64,000 bases of DNA from Ruminococcus sp. UBA1409 (GTDB lineage Bacteria; Bacillota; Clostridia; Oscillospirales; Ruminococcaceae). The notes beneath the pieces were generated by a model. It saw only the letters and a list, made by a program, of their open reading frames with translations. It searched no databases and was not told the origin of the DNA. Location: assembly GCA_002305045.1 (NCBI GenBank), contig DBPX01000005.1, positions 95,161 through 159,160 of the forward strand, given 5' to 3'. The position numbers were made by a program, and so were the translations under genes. Below are positions 1-7,962 of the stretch, piece after piece (position 1 is the first letter of the stretch; each line of letters starts with the position of its first letter).

Positions 1-20
1 GCATGAGAAACCATATTCTC

Positions 21-49
21 TTGACAATATCACGGTATAGTGATATTAT
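21..49 (+). promoter_or_regulatory. Sigma-A promoter of the DUF4160/DUF2442 operon
   Basis: TTGACA at 21-26, a 17-base spacer and TATTAT at 44-49. It lies just upstream of the AGGGAGG ribosome site at 61-67 and is the only good promoter before the toxin-antitoxin-like pair. Confidence 0.75.
26..47. promoter_or_regulatory. Candidate autoregulatory operator
   Basis: Perfect inverted repeat AATATCAC / GTGATATT with a 6-base centre. It fills the space between the -35 and -10 boxes, so a bound protein would block RNA polymerase. The DUF2442-HTH product of this operon is the natural candidate to bind it. The palindrome is seen directly; its role is inferred. Confidence 0.55.
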
Positions 50-116
50 ATTCATATAAGAGGGAGGTTGAAATCGTAGGCCGGTTTTATCAAGATTTTA
101 TGGAATTGTTATCAGA

Positions 117-332
117 ATGTACTTTTTGCAAAGTGAACACAACCCGCCGCATATCCATGCGATTTATAATGAGGATGTTGCGGCCATCGACTTTATGACA
201 GGGGATGTGTTGGAAGGACATCTTCCCCCGAAAGCGTTAATGATGGTACGAGAATGGCTGTCCATTCACAAAAATGCTTTACAGGAAATCTGGGAGACAC
301 AAGAATTTCGGAAGCTCCCGCCATTAGAATAA
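117..332 (+). CDS. DUF4160 domain protein (toxin-like partner)
   Basis: Small protein with the DUF4160 core: an NPPHIH motif near residues 9-14, an acidic segment and a GHLPPKAL stretch. The family is often encoded next to DUF2442 and is regarded as a possible toxin-antitoxin component of unproven activity. Family similarity continues upstream of this ATG: codons 81-116 read PVLSRFYGIVIR, the usual N-terminus. The ribosome site at 61-67 points to about position 78, where the codon is AGG instead of a start. The gene therefore either has lost its start codon, starts at a rare codon, or is translated weakly from 117. It sits 12 bases before the DUF2442 gene. Confidence 0.7.
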   Translation: MYFLQSEHNPPHIHAIYNEDVAAIDFMTGDVLEGHLPPKALMMVREWLSIHKNALQEIWETQEFRKLPPLE

Positions 333-344
333 GGAGGTGCTTGT

Positions 345-779
345 ATGTTTCATAAAATCAAAAATGTTCATCCGATTTCTGACTTCAAACTGAGCGTCCA
401 GTTCAGCGAGGGCGTCACCAAGGTCTACGACATGAAGCCGCTGTTTGAGAAGCTACCGGCTTTCCGGCGGCTCCAGGAGGCCCCGGCGCTGTTCGCCTGT
501 GCAAGTGTGGATACAGGCGGCTACGGCATCGTGTGGGATGACGAGCTGGACCTGTCCTGCGATGAGCTGTGGGAGAACGGTACCGTTGTTCAAACGCCCT
601 TTGACGGGCTGATTGCCTTTAGCGATGCGACGGAGCTGTGGGGGTTGAATGAAAGCACCCTAAGAAAAGCGATTTCCTACGGGAAACTGGTCAATGGTAT
701 AGATGTTTGTAAGTTTGGGAAGCAATGGGTGGTTTCCATTGATGCTATGAAACGGGAATATGGGACGGCTTCAAAATGA
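345..779 (+). CDS. DUF2442 protein with C-terminal helix-turn-helix
   Basis: 144 residues. Residues 1-80 match the DUF2442 pattern, including the VYDMKPLFEKLPAFRRL segment. Residues about 92-140 form an excisionase/MerR-like helix-turn-helix (AFSDATELWGLNESTLRKAI, then a lysine-rich wing with FGKQWVV). The ribosome site AAGGAGG lies just before the ATG. DUF2442 next to DUF4160 is a recurring pair, so this is probably the DNA-binding antitoxin half. The likely target is the palindrome at 26-47. The function is inferred from pairing and architecture. Confidence 0.75.
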   Translation: MFHKIKNVHPISDFKLSVQFSEGVTKVYDMKPLFEKLPAFRRLQEAPALFACASVDTGGYGIVWDDELDLSCDELWENGTVVQTPFDGLIAFSDATELWGLNESTLRKAISYGKLVNGIDVCKFGKQWVVSIDAMKREYGTASK

Positions 780-820
780 AAAAGCAGACAAATCGGGATT
801 TGACAAAGGAATGTGATTGT

Positions 821-1132
821 ATGCAAAAAGTTTTATTTTACTTGCCCGCTGTGATATATACGATAGCTGTAATTGCTTTTAACATAATCCTCAAGACACT
901 CTCTCCCTTATGGTATGCTTGGGTTGTTTTATTATGGCTTGGTGGTTTTCTGCTCAACAAAAGAAAAGTATGGGGATGTCTATTGGGGCTACTCCCTGCT
1001 ATTCATCTTCTGCATATGAGCACACAATTCACAGGTCAAGCTATCAACATTGAAATGCCATTAGGAATTATTACGGCGTTGTATGTGATTGTTTGTACCT
1101 TTTGGGTTTGGAAGAAAGGATCATCCAATTAA
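821..1132 (+). CDS. Small multi-pass membrane protein, unknown
   Basis: About 103 residues with three or four hydrophobic segments (LPAVIYTIAVIAFNII, YAWVVLLWLGGFLL, LLGLLPAIHLL, IITALYVIVCTFWV). An ATG at 776 overlaps the previous stop as ATGA, but the ATG at 821 is better placed behind AAAGGA at 805-810, so I prefer 821. No family recognised. It may be cotranscribed with the DUF4160/DUF2442 pair. Its A+T-rich sequence resembles the first kilobase more than the chromosomal genes that follow. Confidence 0.6.
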   Translation: MQKVLFYLPAVIYTIAVIAFNIILKTLSPLWYAWVVLLWLGGFLLNKRKVWGCLLGLLPAIHLLHMSTQFTGQAINIEMPLGIITALYVIVCTFWVWKKGSSN

Positions 1133-1153
1133 GCCAATTCCAGTTTATCAAGC

Positions 1154-1187
1154 CGGCCCTCCCGGAGAAAACTCCCCGGGAGGGCCG
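1154..1187. terminator. Bidirectional hairpin between convergent genes
   Basis: Perfect 12-bp inverted repeat (1154-1165 with 1176-1187) and a 10-base loop. It sits between the ends of the + strand membrane protein and the - strand spoIVB. There is no long T-tract on either side, so termination efficiency is uncertain. Confidence 0.55.
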
Positions 1188-1193
1188 CTCCGT

Positions 1194-2396
1194 TTACCCC
1201 GCCGCCTCGAGCATATTCTCGATAAAGATTCCATATCCTCTTGACGGGTCGCTCAAAAAGACATGGGTCACGGCTCCAACCAGCTTGCCGTTTTGAAGTA
1301 TCGGGCTGCCGGACATTCCCTGGACAATTCCGCCGGTCTGGGACAAAAGCTCCGGGTCGGTGACTCTTATTACCAGGTTTTTGGTGCCCAGGCCGTCGCT
1401 GAGGCTTATCCTCTCGATTTCGACCTCATACTCCTTCGGGGTGTTGCCGGATATCGTGGTGAGGATGCTTGCCTTGCCCTCGCAGACCTCCTGACGGAAG
1501 GCGATTGGCACAGCCTCGCCGTGCGGGGGATAGGTCATGACGCCGAAAACTCCCTGCTCGCAGTTTTTGGTGACGCTTCCTGCCGCCAGCCCGGACACAA
1601 AGGTCCCGAAAAGCTCTCCGGGACAGCCACGCTCGCCTCTTTCGTAGCCGGTTACGGTGACATCCACTATCTCCCCGGAGCCTAGAGGGAGTGTCCTTTG
1701 GGTGTCGCAGTCGGATATCGGGTGACCCAGCGCTCCGTAGCAGCCGGTTTTAGGGTCTATATAGGTAAGCGTCCCCACGCCTGCCGAGCTGTCCCTAATC
1801 CAGATTCCTCCCTTGAAGCTGCCGTCCGCCTGTGACTGCACCGGGACAAGGGAGGTCTCATAGGAATCCCTGCCTCTTTGCACCGTGAGAGCTATCGGCT
1901 CTCCGCCCGATTCGCTTATTATCTGGGACAGCCTTGCCGAGGAGCTAAGACGCTCTCCGTTTGCGCTGACTATATTGTCCCCGGCGACCAGTCCGGCGTC
2001 CTTAGCTGGGCAGACACCCTCTAGGACCTCCTGAAGCTTCACCACCATAACGCCGTCTGTAAGAAATTTAATCCCTATCGGACTCCCTCCAGGGATGAGT
2101 GAGGGAGCCTTTGCGCTTTTAAGCTCGGCGTCCTTTATGGGCACCGTACCCCAGAGCTTTAGCTCGCCGCTGCAAAGGCTGTCGCCGTTTGCTGACGCAA
2201 GAACGGAGTCCTCGCTCCGATACAGCCTGACATCCAAAAGACAGCCCAGCCTTGAGTACCCGGCGGACATCCCCTCCGTGAGATAGTAGCTGTCGGGGAG
2301 GCTGTGGCTGTAGAAGCCTACAATCGCCATGACCGCAAGAGCCGCTGTCAGAAATACGGCGGCTGTCCCCTTTATTAGCCTTGACACTCTTTTCAT
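1194..2396 (-). CDS. spoIVB: SpoIVB, sporulation signalling serine peptidase (S55)
   Basis: 400 residues. A membrane anchor spans about residues 10-28, a PDZ domain about 110-185 (VCPAKDAGLVAGD), and the S55 peptidase domain about 200-400. His225 lies in GALGHPISD and the catalytic serine in the GMSGSP motif near residues 360-365. In Bacillus SpoIVB is secreted from the forespore and cleaves SpoIVFA, which releases SpoIVFB to activate sigma-K. Its length and motifs are normal, so the organism is probably able to sporulate. Its usual neighbours recN and spo0A are not in the window. Confidence 0.95.
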   Translation of the reverse strand: MKRVSRLIKGTAAVFLTAALAVMAIVGFYSHSLPDSYYLTEGMSAGYSRLGCLLDVRLYRSEDSVLASANGDSLCSGELKLWGTVPIKDAELKSAKAPSLIPGGSPIGIKFLTDGVMVVKLQEVLEGVCPAKDAGLVAGDNIVSANGERLSSSARLSQIISESGGEPIALTVQRGRDSYETSLVPVQSQADGSFKGGIWIRDSSAGVGTLTYIDPKTGCYGALGHPISDCDTQRTLPLGSGEIVDVTVTGYERGERGCPGELFGTFVSGLAAGSVTKNCEQGVFGVMTYPPHGEAVPIAFRQEVCEGKASILTTISGNTPKEYEVEIERISLSDGLGTKNLVIRVTDPELLSQTGGIVQGMSGSPILQNGKLVGAVTHVFLSDPSRGYGIFIENMLEAAG

Positions 2397-2782
2397 TTAT
2401 CCTAAATCCTCCAATTTTGCCTTAAACCTATAATTTCCATCCAAAATACCTGCACAGGCAAAGCGGTATATTCTGCCGCCGCAGGTCTTTAGCCTGTAGT
2501 ATTTTTAGCAGTCTGCCGCAAAATAAACCTGGTAACAAAAAAGCATTATTTTCTTAGACCGCCATAGGACGATTTTTTATTTTTACTCCCCTGCGGTACT
2601 TGAATGTTGACCCTGCGGTATGATATAATAAATTCAAGCGCTGCGCTTTTGAATTTCTAGGCTTATTTGCAGGCACGGGCGGGGATTTCTGATGTATTTG
2701 GAATACCTTGATTTTTACAATTACGACGGGGACGGCTCGGGGACTTTAATACAATCTTTGGTACAGGATGGGGGAGTGGCGG
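2397..2782. other. Intergenic region with promoter and small palindrome
   Basis: Region between divergent genes. TTGAAT (2600-2605), 18 bases, TATAAT (2624-2629) makes a plausible + strand promoter, and CTGCGGTA occurs twice around it (2591 and 2613). A bulged inverted repeat built on AATTCAAGCGC follows at about 2629-2653. A 35-codon frame at 2692-2799 (starting MYLEYLDFYNYDGDG) overlaps the next gene and cannot be confirmed. No recognisable forespore promoter for spoIVB was found with confidence. Confidence 0.45.
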
Positions 2783-3130
2783 ATGGAAAACATCGCTGAT
2801 TATATCTCTGCTGTCTGCGCTGTGGCTGCGGCGGCATTGTTTTTAAATGTCATGATAAGGGGAATCATAGGCACGGCAAAGGGAGGACGGGGAAAGGTTG
2901 AAACCGTCCGGGCGGAGCTGTGCGAAAAGCTTGACGGGGATAGCGGGTCAAAAACGCCGCCGACCTTGGTTTTTCGTATGGAGGACGGAAGTAAGTCTGT
3001 TCTTAGCGCCACCAAAAAGGAATACGACACGCTGAAGATAGGCTCGAAGGGAGTGCTTTCCCACAAAAATCACTGCCTTCTTGACTTTGAGATAAAGGAC
3101 TCTTGGGAGGAGCAAAATGAGAAAGAATAA
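2783..3130 (+). CDS. Small membrane-anchored protein, DUF2500-like
   Basis: About 115 residues. One N-terminal membrane helix (ISAVCAVAAAALFLNVMI) is followed by a basic stretch and a small beta-rich domain. The C-terminal pattern (FRMEDGS...Y..L..GSKGVLSHKN) resembles DUF2500 proteins of unknown function, but the match is loose. ATG 2783 has GGGGGA at 2770-2775 in front, so it is preferred over the in-frame ATG at 2768. Its end overlaps the next gene by 14 bases, so the two are probably translated together. Confidence 0.6.
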   Translation: MENIADYISAVCAVAAAALFLNVMIRGIIGTAKGGRGKVETVRAELCEKLDGDSGSKTPPTLVFRMEDGSKSVLSATKKEYDTLKIGSKGVLSHKNHCLLDFEIKDSWEEQNEKE

Positions 3131-3611
3131 CGAAGCTGCCGACAGGCCTGTTCAGACCGGCTACAAAAGATACTCCGACAATAAGCTCACAATCGGGATG
3201 AAGATACTTTTCAGCCTGGTATACGCCTGGTCCTGCTTTTTCTGGGGCGGAGTGACAGTAATCAATTTCTACTGGTTTATGCCTCAGGAGGCTCACCTTG
3301 CGTCCGGCTTTTTAATTGGAGACATCTTTATAACTCTGGGGCTTATAGCCTGCTGGTTTAGGTGCTACATCCTGCAATTTCCTTTGAATGTAATAGGCGG
3401 AAGCATATACCTTGTCAACGCCGGCGAGATGATAGATAATTCCGCAAAGACCGTCTTTACCCCCTCCTTCGAGCTTAGGTATATGCCGGTGGCGATTATT
3501 TTGATACTCTCGCTCTGCCTGCTGGTTTTGCAGCTTATAAGCTTCTTTGCAAAAAGGAGCCAAGCTAAGGAGGAGTACAACAACCGTCCGTCTGGGAGCA
3601 TACTGGATTAG
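3117..3611 (+). CDS. Four-helix membrane protein, unknown
   Basis: 164 residues with four hydrophobic segments: about 30-50 (KILFSLVYAWSCFFWGGVTV), 64-82, 84-103 and 124-147. The tail is basic and hydrophilic (KRSQAKEEYNNR). No family recognised. Its start lies inside the end of the preceding gene, which suggests a two-gene unit. Confidence 0.65.
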   Translation: MRKNNEAADRPVQTGYKRYSDNKLTIGMKILFSLVYAWSCFFWGGVTVINFYWFMPQEAHLASGFLIGDIFITLGLIACWFRCYILQFPLNVIGGSIYLVNAGEMIDNSAKTVFTPSFELRYMPVAIILILSLCLLVLQLISFFAKRSQAKEEYNNRPSGSILD

Positions 3612-3703
3612 CGGCAGTATATATTTTATCGGGGATAATAAAATGTAGCGTGCAGGTTTTTTAGGGCGGGTAACCCTGCAAATTTCTTTGAAAAGGTGAT
3701 TTC

Positions 3704-4513
3704 ATGACAGACAGGCTTCGTCCCATAGGGGTTTTTGATTCCGGAGTCGGCGGGCTGACGACGGTAAGGGAGCTTACACGCCTTCTTCCGGGGGAGGATA
3801 TAATATATCTCGGAGACACTGCAAGGGTGCCCTACGGCACCAAGAGCCGGGAGACTATAAAAAGGTACGCCAAGCAGGACTTTGAGTTTTTGAAGCGGTT
3901 TGATGTAAAGCTTATCGTCGCCGCCTGCGGAACGGTGTCCTCCACCGTCGAGCCGGGGGAGCTTGGCCAGGGGCTTTACACCGGGGTTATAGAGCCTGCG
4001 GTGGAGGCTGCCGTCAGGGCGACAGTCTCAAAAAGAATCGGGATAATCGGAACAAGCGCAACCATAAGGAGCGGGAGCTACTCAAGCCTTATAAAAAGGG
4101 AGCTTCCCGGAGCCGTGGTGGTGGAAAAGGCGTGCCCTATGTTCGTGCCGCTGGTGGAAAATGGCTATACCTCCAGGGACTGCCTTCCCTGCGTTGAGAT
4201 AGCAAGGGAGTATCTTCTTCCGCTGAAGGAGGCGGGGGTCGACACTCTGATATTAGGCTGTACACATTATCCCATAATATCCGATGTTATATCGATGATT
4301 ATGGGAAGCGAGGTCAAGCTTATCTCCTCAGGAGGGGAGGCGGGCCGCAGAGCGGTCAGGCTTCTTAGCGAGAACTCTCTTTTGAGCGATAAAAGGGAGG
4401 GCGGCAGGGTCACTCTTTACTGTACCGACAGTCCCGAGCTTTTCAGAGAGAACGCAAGGCACTTCCTGGAGGGACTTATGGACGCCGACATCATAGGCTG
4501 TAGTATAGAGTAG
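3704..4513 (+). CDS. murI: Glutamate racemase
   Basis: 269 residues, normal for the family. It makes D-glutamate for peptidoglycan in the cytoplasm. The start GVFDSGVGG (residues 9-17) holds the Asp-Ser pair, YLGDTARVPYG is conserved, and the two catalytic cysteines are Cys75 and Cys186 (LGCTHYP, with His188). The first cysteine motif reads AACGTVSS rather than the common ACNTAS; the cysteine itself is kept. AAAGGTG precedes the ATG. A DUF1934 gene follows about 50 bases downstream. Confidence 0.95.
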   Translation: MTDRLRPIGVFDSGVGGLTTVRELTRLLPGEDIIYLGDTARVPYGTKSRETIKRYAKQDFEFLKRFDVKLIVAACGTVSSTVEPGELGQGLYTGVIEPAVEAAVRATVSKRIGIIGTSATIRSGSYSSLIKRELPGAVVVEKACPMFVPLVENGYTSRDCLPCVEIAREYLLPLKEAGVDTLILGCTHYPIISDVISMIMGSEVKLISSGGEAGRRAVRLLSENSLLSDKREGGRVTLYCTDSPELFRENARHFLEGLMDADIIGCSIE

Positions 4514-4562
4514 CAAAAATCGGTACGGCAGGCTAATGCGGAGCCGGGAAAGGAAATACAAA

Positions 4563-5018
4563 TTGAAGGATGTAATTATTACCATGCTCTCCAGCGTCAA
4601 GGGGCCGATGGGAGAGGACAGCACCGAGCTTATAACCGACGGCTCCTACACAAAAAATCAGTGGGGCTGTGTGTTTGCCTACTCCGAGTCGGACGCAACC
4701 GGCTATGACGGCTCTGAAACGGTCGTCAGCGTCTGCCCGGGAGAGCGTTTGGAGCTTGTAAGGACTGGAAACGCCAGCACCGAGCTTCTAATCGAGACCG
4801 ACGAAAGAAACTACTGCACCTATCGCACACCCTTCGGCGAGATGACCATAAGCACCCTTGCAAAAAGGGTGGAGGCCGACCTCGGCGAGGACTGGGCGGA
4901 GATTGCGGCGGATTATGTTCTTGACATCAACTCAGTCTCGGCGCGGGAGTACAGTCTTAAAATTTCAATAAGGCCGGACAATTCCGAAAAATCAATGTCA
5001 GCTGAGGGCTGCTCCTAG
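4563..5018 (+). CDS. DUF1934 family beta-barrel protein (YwiB-like)
   Basis: About 151 residues matching the DUF1934 pattern: an N-terminal strand (KDVIITMLSSVKG), a DSTELITDGSY segment, and alternating strands to a C-terminal DINS...YSLKISI. The family has a calycin-like fold and no established function. I choose TTG 4563 because AAAGGA at 4549-4554 lies 8 bases upstream and family members start at this point. The ATG at 4536 would add nine charged residues and has no ribosome site. Confidence 0.75.
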   Translation: MKDVIITMLSSVKGPMGEDSTELITDGSYTKNQWGCVFAYSESDATGYDGSETVVSVCPGERLELVRTGNASTELLIETDERNYCTYRTPFGEMTISTLAKRVEADLGEDWAEIAADYVLDINSVSAREYSLKISIRPDNSEKSMSAEGCS

Positions 5019-5170
5019 TAGCAATAGCCGTCAGGATGAATAACGACCTTTCTTTGAGATATAATATCCACAAGCTAGTTTGCTTGATTGGGCGGGCGGC
5101 GAGTCAAGCCGGCGGAGCTTTTCCTGCCGTGCGGTCCGCCCGGTTATATTCTTGAAAGGAAATAAAAGCC

Positions 5171-5545
5171 ATGAAAAGATTTTTGCTATTTTCCATCGCC
5201 TGCGTGCTCTGTCTGGGACTGTTAGCCGGCTGTAACGACAGCGAGACCGGCCGTATTGACGGCTCCGAGCCGTCTATACAGCTCCCCGGCACGACTCCCA
5301 GCACTCCTACCGGCACCAACCCGTCGGTAAGCTCGGGCAGTATAAGCACGCCCACAGGCTCCGAGCCCTCCTCGTCGGCTCCTGGGACCGTCACCACTCC
5401 CGACACGGGCGTGACGCCCTCTCCCTCGCTGACCGAGGACGATGCAAGCGATTCCCGTGACGAAAGGAGCGGGTCGGACAGGCCGGACAGCTCGGGCGGC
5501 AGAAATGAAAGCGACAGGGAAGGCTCCGGCAATTCGGCGGACTGA
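5171..5545 (+). CDS. Small Ser/Thr/Pro/Gly-rich lipoprotein
   Basis: 124 residues. A lipoprotein signal ends in LLAG-Cys21. The remainder is low complexity: Thr/Pro/Ser/Gly up to residue 80, then Asp/Ser/Arg/Gly to the end. It looks like an unstructured cell-surface protein. No domain or function is visible. GAAAGGAAA precedes the ATG. Confidence 0.7.
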   Translation: MKRFLLFSIACVLCLGLLAGCNDSETGRIDGSEPSIQLPGTTPSTPTGTNPSVSSGSISTPTGSEPSSSAPGTVTTPDTGVTPSPSLTEDDASDSRDERSGSDRPDSSGGRNESDREGSGNSAD

Positions 5546-5556
5546 GGTTAATACAG

Positions 5557-5597
5557 AGAGGGCAGGATGCGCTTTGCTTCCGCCCTCTTATTTTTTT
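5557..5597 (+). terminator. Intrinsic terminator of the lipoprotein gene
   Basis: AGAGGGC (5557-5563) pairs with GCCCTCT (5582-5588), with extra interrupted pairs inside, followed by TTATTTTTTTC. Confidence 0.85.
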
Positions 5598-5616
5598 CAA
5601 AAATTGCTTTTAGCTC

Positions 5617-5645
5617 TTGAAATAAAGGCTTGATTATAGTATACT
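5617..5645 (+). promoter_or_regulatory. Promoter of the CE2-like esterase gene
   Basis: TTGAAA (5617-5622), a 17-base spacer and TATACT (5640-5645). The TTG start codon is 55 bases further on behind AAGGGAGG. Confidence 0.65.
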
Positions 5646-5699
5646 TTAGCTTGACGGACCGTCAGGAAGGCGGTCAATAAAATAAGGGAGGATGATTGC

Positions 5700-6746
5700 T
5701 TGAAATATTACATAAACGGCGATAAATTCGGACTTACAGGTCGTATAGATATCAGCGAGCCGGACACCCCGGTGCTAATCTGGGCTGGCTCATACATCTC
5801 GTTTTGCTTCAAGGGGACCGGAGCCTCGCTTGAGCTTGAAAATCTCCAGGGCTGGGGATATAACTGCATAGGCTTCGTCGTGGACGGCGAGGAAAGGGTC
5901 ATTAAAACCGAGAAGGGCAGGTCCTTAGTGACGCTCTGCGGCGGTCTTGCCGACAAGCCTCACGAGTGCTATATATACCGTGCCAACTCCGGCGGCTGCG
6001 GATATATAAAGCTCCACGGGCTAATTTTGGAGGACGGGGCGCAGCTTCTTGACCCTCCCAAAAAGCCGAAGAAGCGCATAGAATTTTACGGCGACTCGGT
6101 GACGGCAGGGGAGGTCGTCGACGCAGACGAATTTACCGGGCTTGCCGACCCCGAGGGCAACATCGGGCAGTATGACAACTCCTGGCACTCCTATGCCATG
6201 CGTGTGGGAAGAATGCTCCCCGCAGAGGTCCACAATGTCTCCCAGGGCGGAATTGCGATACTTGACGGCACGGGGTACTTCGAGATGCCGAAGATGATAG
6301 GCATGGAGAGCTGCTACGATAAGCTAAGATACTGCTCCTTCGACGAAAAAACGCCCTGGAGCTTTTCAAGGTTCAGACCTCATGTTATCGTCTTTGCGAT
6401 AGGTCAAAACGACCACAACCCGAATCCCGACTGCATCTACGACAAGGTAAACTATCGCCGCAAGTGGGAGGACAGGTATATCTCGATGATAACCAAAATC
6501 CGCCACTACTCCCCTGATGCGGTAATAGTTCTTGCGCTCACCGTCTTAAACCACGATCCCGCATGGGACGAGGCCATAGCCGAGATAAAGGACCGCATGG
6601 GCGGCGAGAAAAACGGAGTTTATCATCTTGTATATTCAAGGTGCGGCAAGGCGACTCCCGGGCATCCAAGAAACCTTGAGCAGCAGGAGATGGCAAAGGA
6701 GCTTACCGATTTTCTTAACTCCCTGCCAAAAAGCACATGGAGATAG
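5700..6746 (+). CDS. SGNH/GDSL carbohydrate esterase, CE2-like, cytoplasmic
   Basis: 348 residues. Residues 1-120 form a jelly-roll-like beta domain and residues 125-340 the SGNH hydrolase. The nucleophile is Ser133 in FYGDSVTAG, the oxyanion asparagine is in AIGQNDHNP, and the base is His322 in GHPRN. This two-domain layout is typical of CE2 acetyl esterases that remove acetyl groups from xylan or glucomannan. There is no signal peptide, so it would act on imported oligosaccharides. TTG is used as start, with AAGGGAGG 9 bases upstream; no ATG lies nearby in frame. Confidence 0.85.
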   Translation: MKYYINGDKFGLTGRIDISEPDTPVLIWAGSYISFCFKGTGASLELENLQGWGYNCIGFVVDGEERVIKTEKGRSLVTLCGGLADKPHECYIYRANSGGCGYIKLHGLILEDGAQLLDPPKKPKKRIEFYGDSVTAGEVVDADEFTGLADPEGNIGQYDNSWHSYAMRVGRMLPAEVHNVSQGGIAILDGTGYFEMPKMIGMESCYDKLRYCSFDEKTPWSFSRFRPHVIVFAIGQNDHNPNPDCIYDKVNYRRKWEDRYISMITKIRHYSPDAVIVLALTVLNHDPAWDEAIAEIKDRMGGEKNGVYHLVYSRCGKATPGHPRNLEQQEMAKELTDFLNSLPKSTWR

Positions 6747-6778
6747 CTCTGAAAAATGATTCACAGGAGGCTAAGAGT

Positions 6779-7942
6779 ATGAATATAACAAACGACATTA
6801 AATATATAGGCGTCAACGACCATGATATAGACCTCTTTGAGGGTCAGTACGCAGTCCCCAACGGCATGTCCTACAACTCTTATGTTATAGTAGATGAGAA
6901 AATAGCCGTTATGGACACCGTGGACATCCACTTCACCCAGGAGTGGCTGGGAAATCTTAGGGCTGCCTTGGGAGGGAAAAAGCCGGACTATCTGGTTGTT
7001 TCCCATATGGAGCCTGACCACTCCGCAAATATCGACAATTTTCTGGCTGAGTACCCTGAGGCTGTCGTCGTGGCGTCTAAGATGGCGTTTACCATGATGG
7101 GGCAGTTCTTCGGAACCGAGTACGAGAATAGGCGTATAATCGTGAAGGACGGAGACTCGCTCAGCCTGGGAAGCCATACCCTTGTTTTCTACACCGCTCC
7201 CATGGTCCACTGGCCGGAGGTCATAGTGACCTATGACAGCCATGACAAGGTTCTGTTCTCGGCGGACGGCTTCGGTAAGTTCGGAGCCATGGACATCAAG
7301 GAGGACTGGGTCTGCGAGGCAAGAAGATATTATATAGGAATAGTCGGCAAGTTCGGTCAGCCGGTTCAGGCTCTTTTGAAGAAGGCGTCAGCGCTTGATA
7401 TCGACTACATCTGTCCGCTTCACGGCGAGATTTTAAGCGAGAATCTCGGCTACTATATCGGGCTTTACGACACCTGGTCGAGCTATCAGCCGGAGACAGA
7501 CGGCGTATTTATCGCCTACACCTCGGTGTACGGTCACACACAGGAGGCTGCTGTTAGGCTCGCTGGAATGCTTGAGGACAGGGGAGTCTCCGTAGCGGTT
7601 GCAGACCTCGCAAGGTGCGACATGGCTGAGGCTGTGGAGGATGCCTTTAGGTACAGCAAAACCGTGCTTGCAACCACCACCTACAACACCGGGATATTCC
7701 CGCCGATGCAGGAGTTTTTGCACCATCTTACCGAAAGGTGCTTCCAAAACAGGCAGATAGGCATAATCGAGAACGGCTCCTGGGCGCCGATGGCTGCTAA
7801 GGTTATGCAAAAGGAGCTTTCCGGCTGCTGCAATTTAAGCATAATCCAGCCGGTCGTAACTATAAAATCCTCGCTCAGCCAAGGCTCGCTTGAAGCTCTT
7901 GAAAAGCTGGCGGACGCTCTTTGCGAGGGTCTTGAGGCATAA
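6779..7942 (+). CDS. fprA: A-type flavoprotein (flavo-diiron oxygen reductase)
   Basis: 387 residues. The N-terminal metallo-beta-lactamase-like domain carries the diiron ligands His76, Glu78, Asp80, His81 (HMEPDH), His144, Asp163 and His215. The C-terminal flavodoxin domain begins near residue 243 (FIAYTSVYGHTQEA). These proteins reduce O2 to water, or NO to N2O, in the anaerobe cytoplasm using electrons from rubredoxin. ATG 6779 follows CAGGAGG at 8 bases; the ATG at 6737 overlaps the previous gene and adds non-homologous residues. The next gene supplies the rubredoxin partner. Confidence 0.95.
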   Translation: MNITNDIKYIGVNDHDIDLFEGQYAVPNGMSYNSYVIVDEKIAVMDTVDIHFTQEWLGNLRAALGGKKPDYLVVSHMEPDHSANIDNFLAEYPEAVVVASKMAFTMMGQFFGTEYENRRIIVKDGDSLSLGSHTLVFYTAPMVHWPEVIVTYDSHDKVLFSADGFGKFGAMDIKEDWVCEARRYYIGIVGKFGQPVQALLKKASALDIDYICPLHGEILSENLGYYIGLYDTWSSYQPETDGVFIAYTSVYGHTQEAAVRLAGMLEDRGVSVAVADLARCDMAEAVEDAFRYSKTVLATTTYNTGIFPPMQEFLHHLTERCFQNRQIGIIENGSWAPMAAKVMQKELSGCCNLSIIQPVVTIKSSLSQGSLEALEKLADALCEGLEA

Positions 7943-7962
7943 AATCAACGGGAGGGATAAGG

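Noticed and set aside
1093..1296. + strand frame overlapping the end of the membrane protein
   Set aside because: It reads through a terminator hairpin and into the antisense of spoIVB and has no ribosome site.
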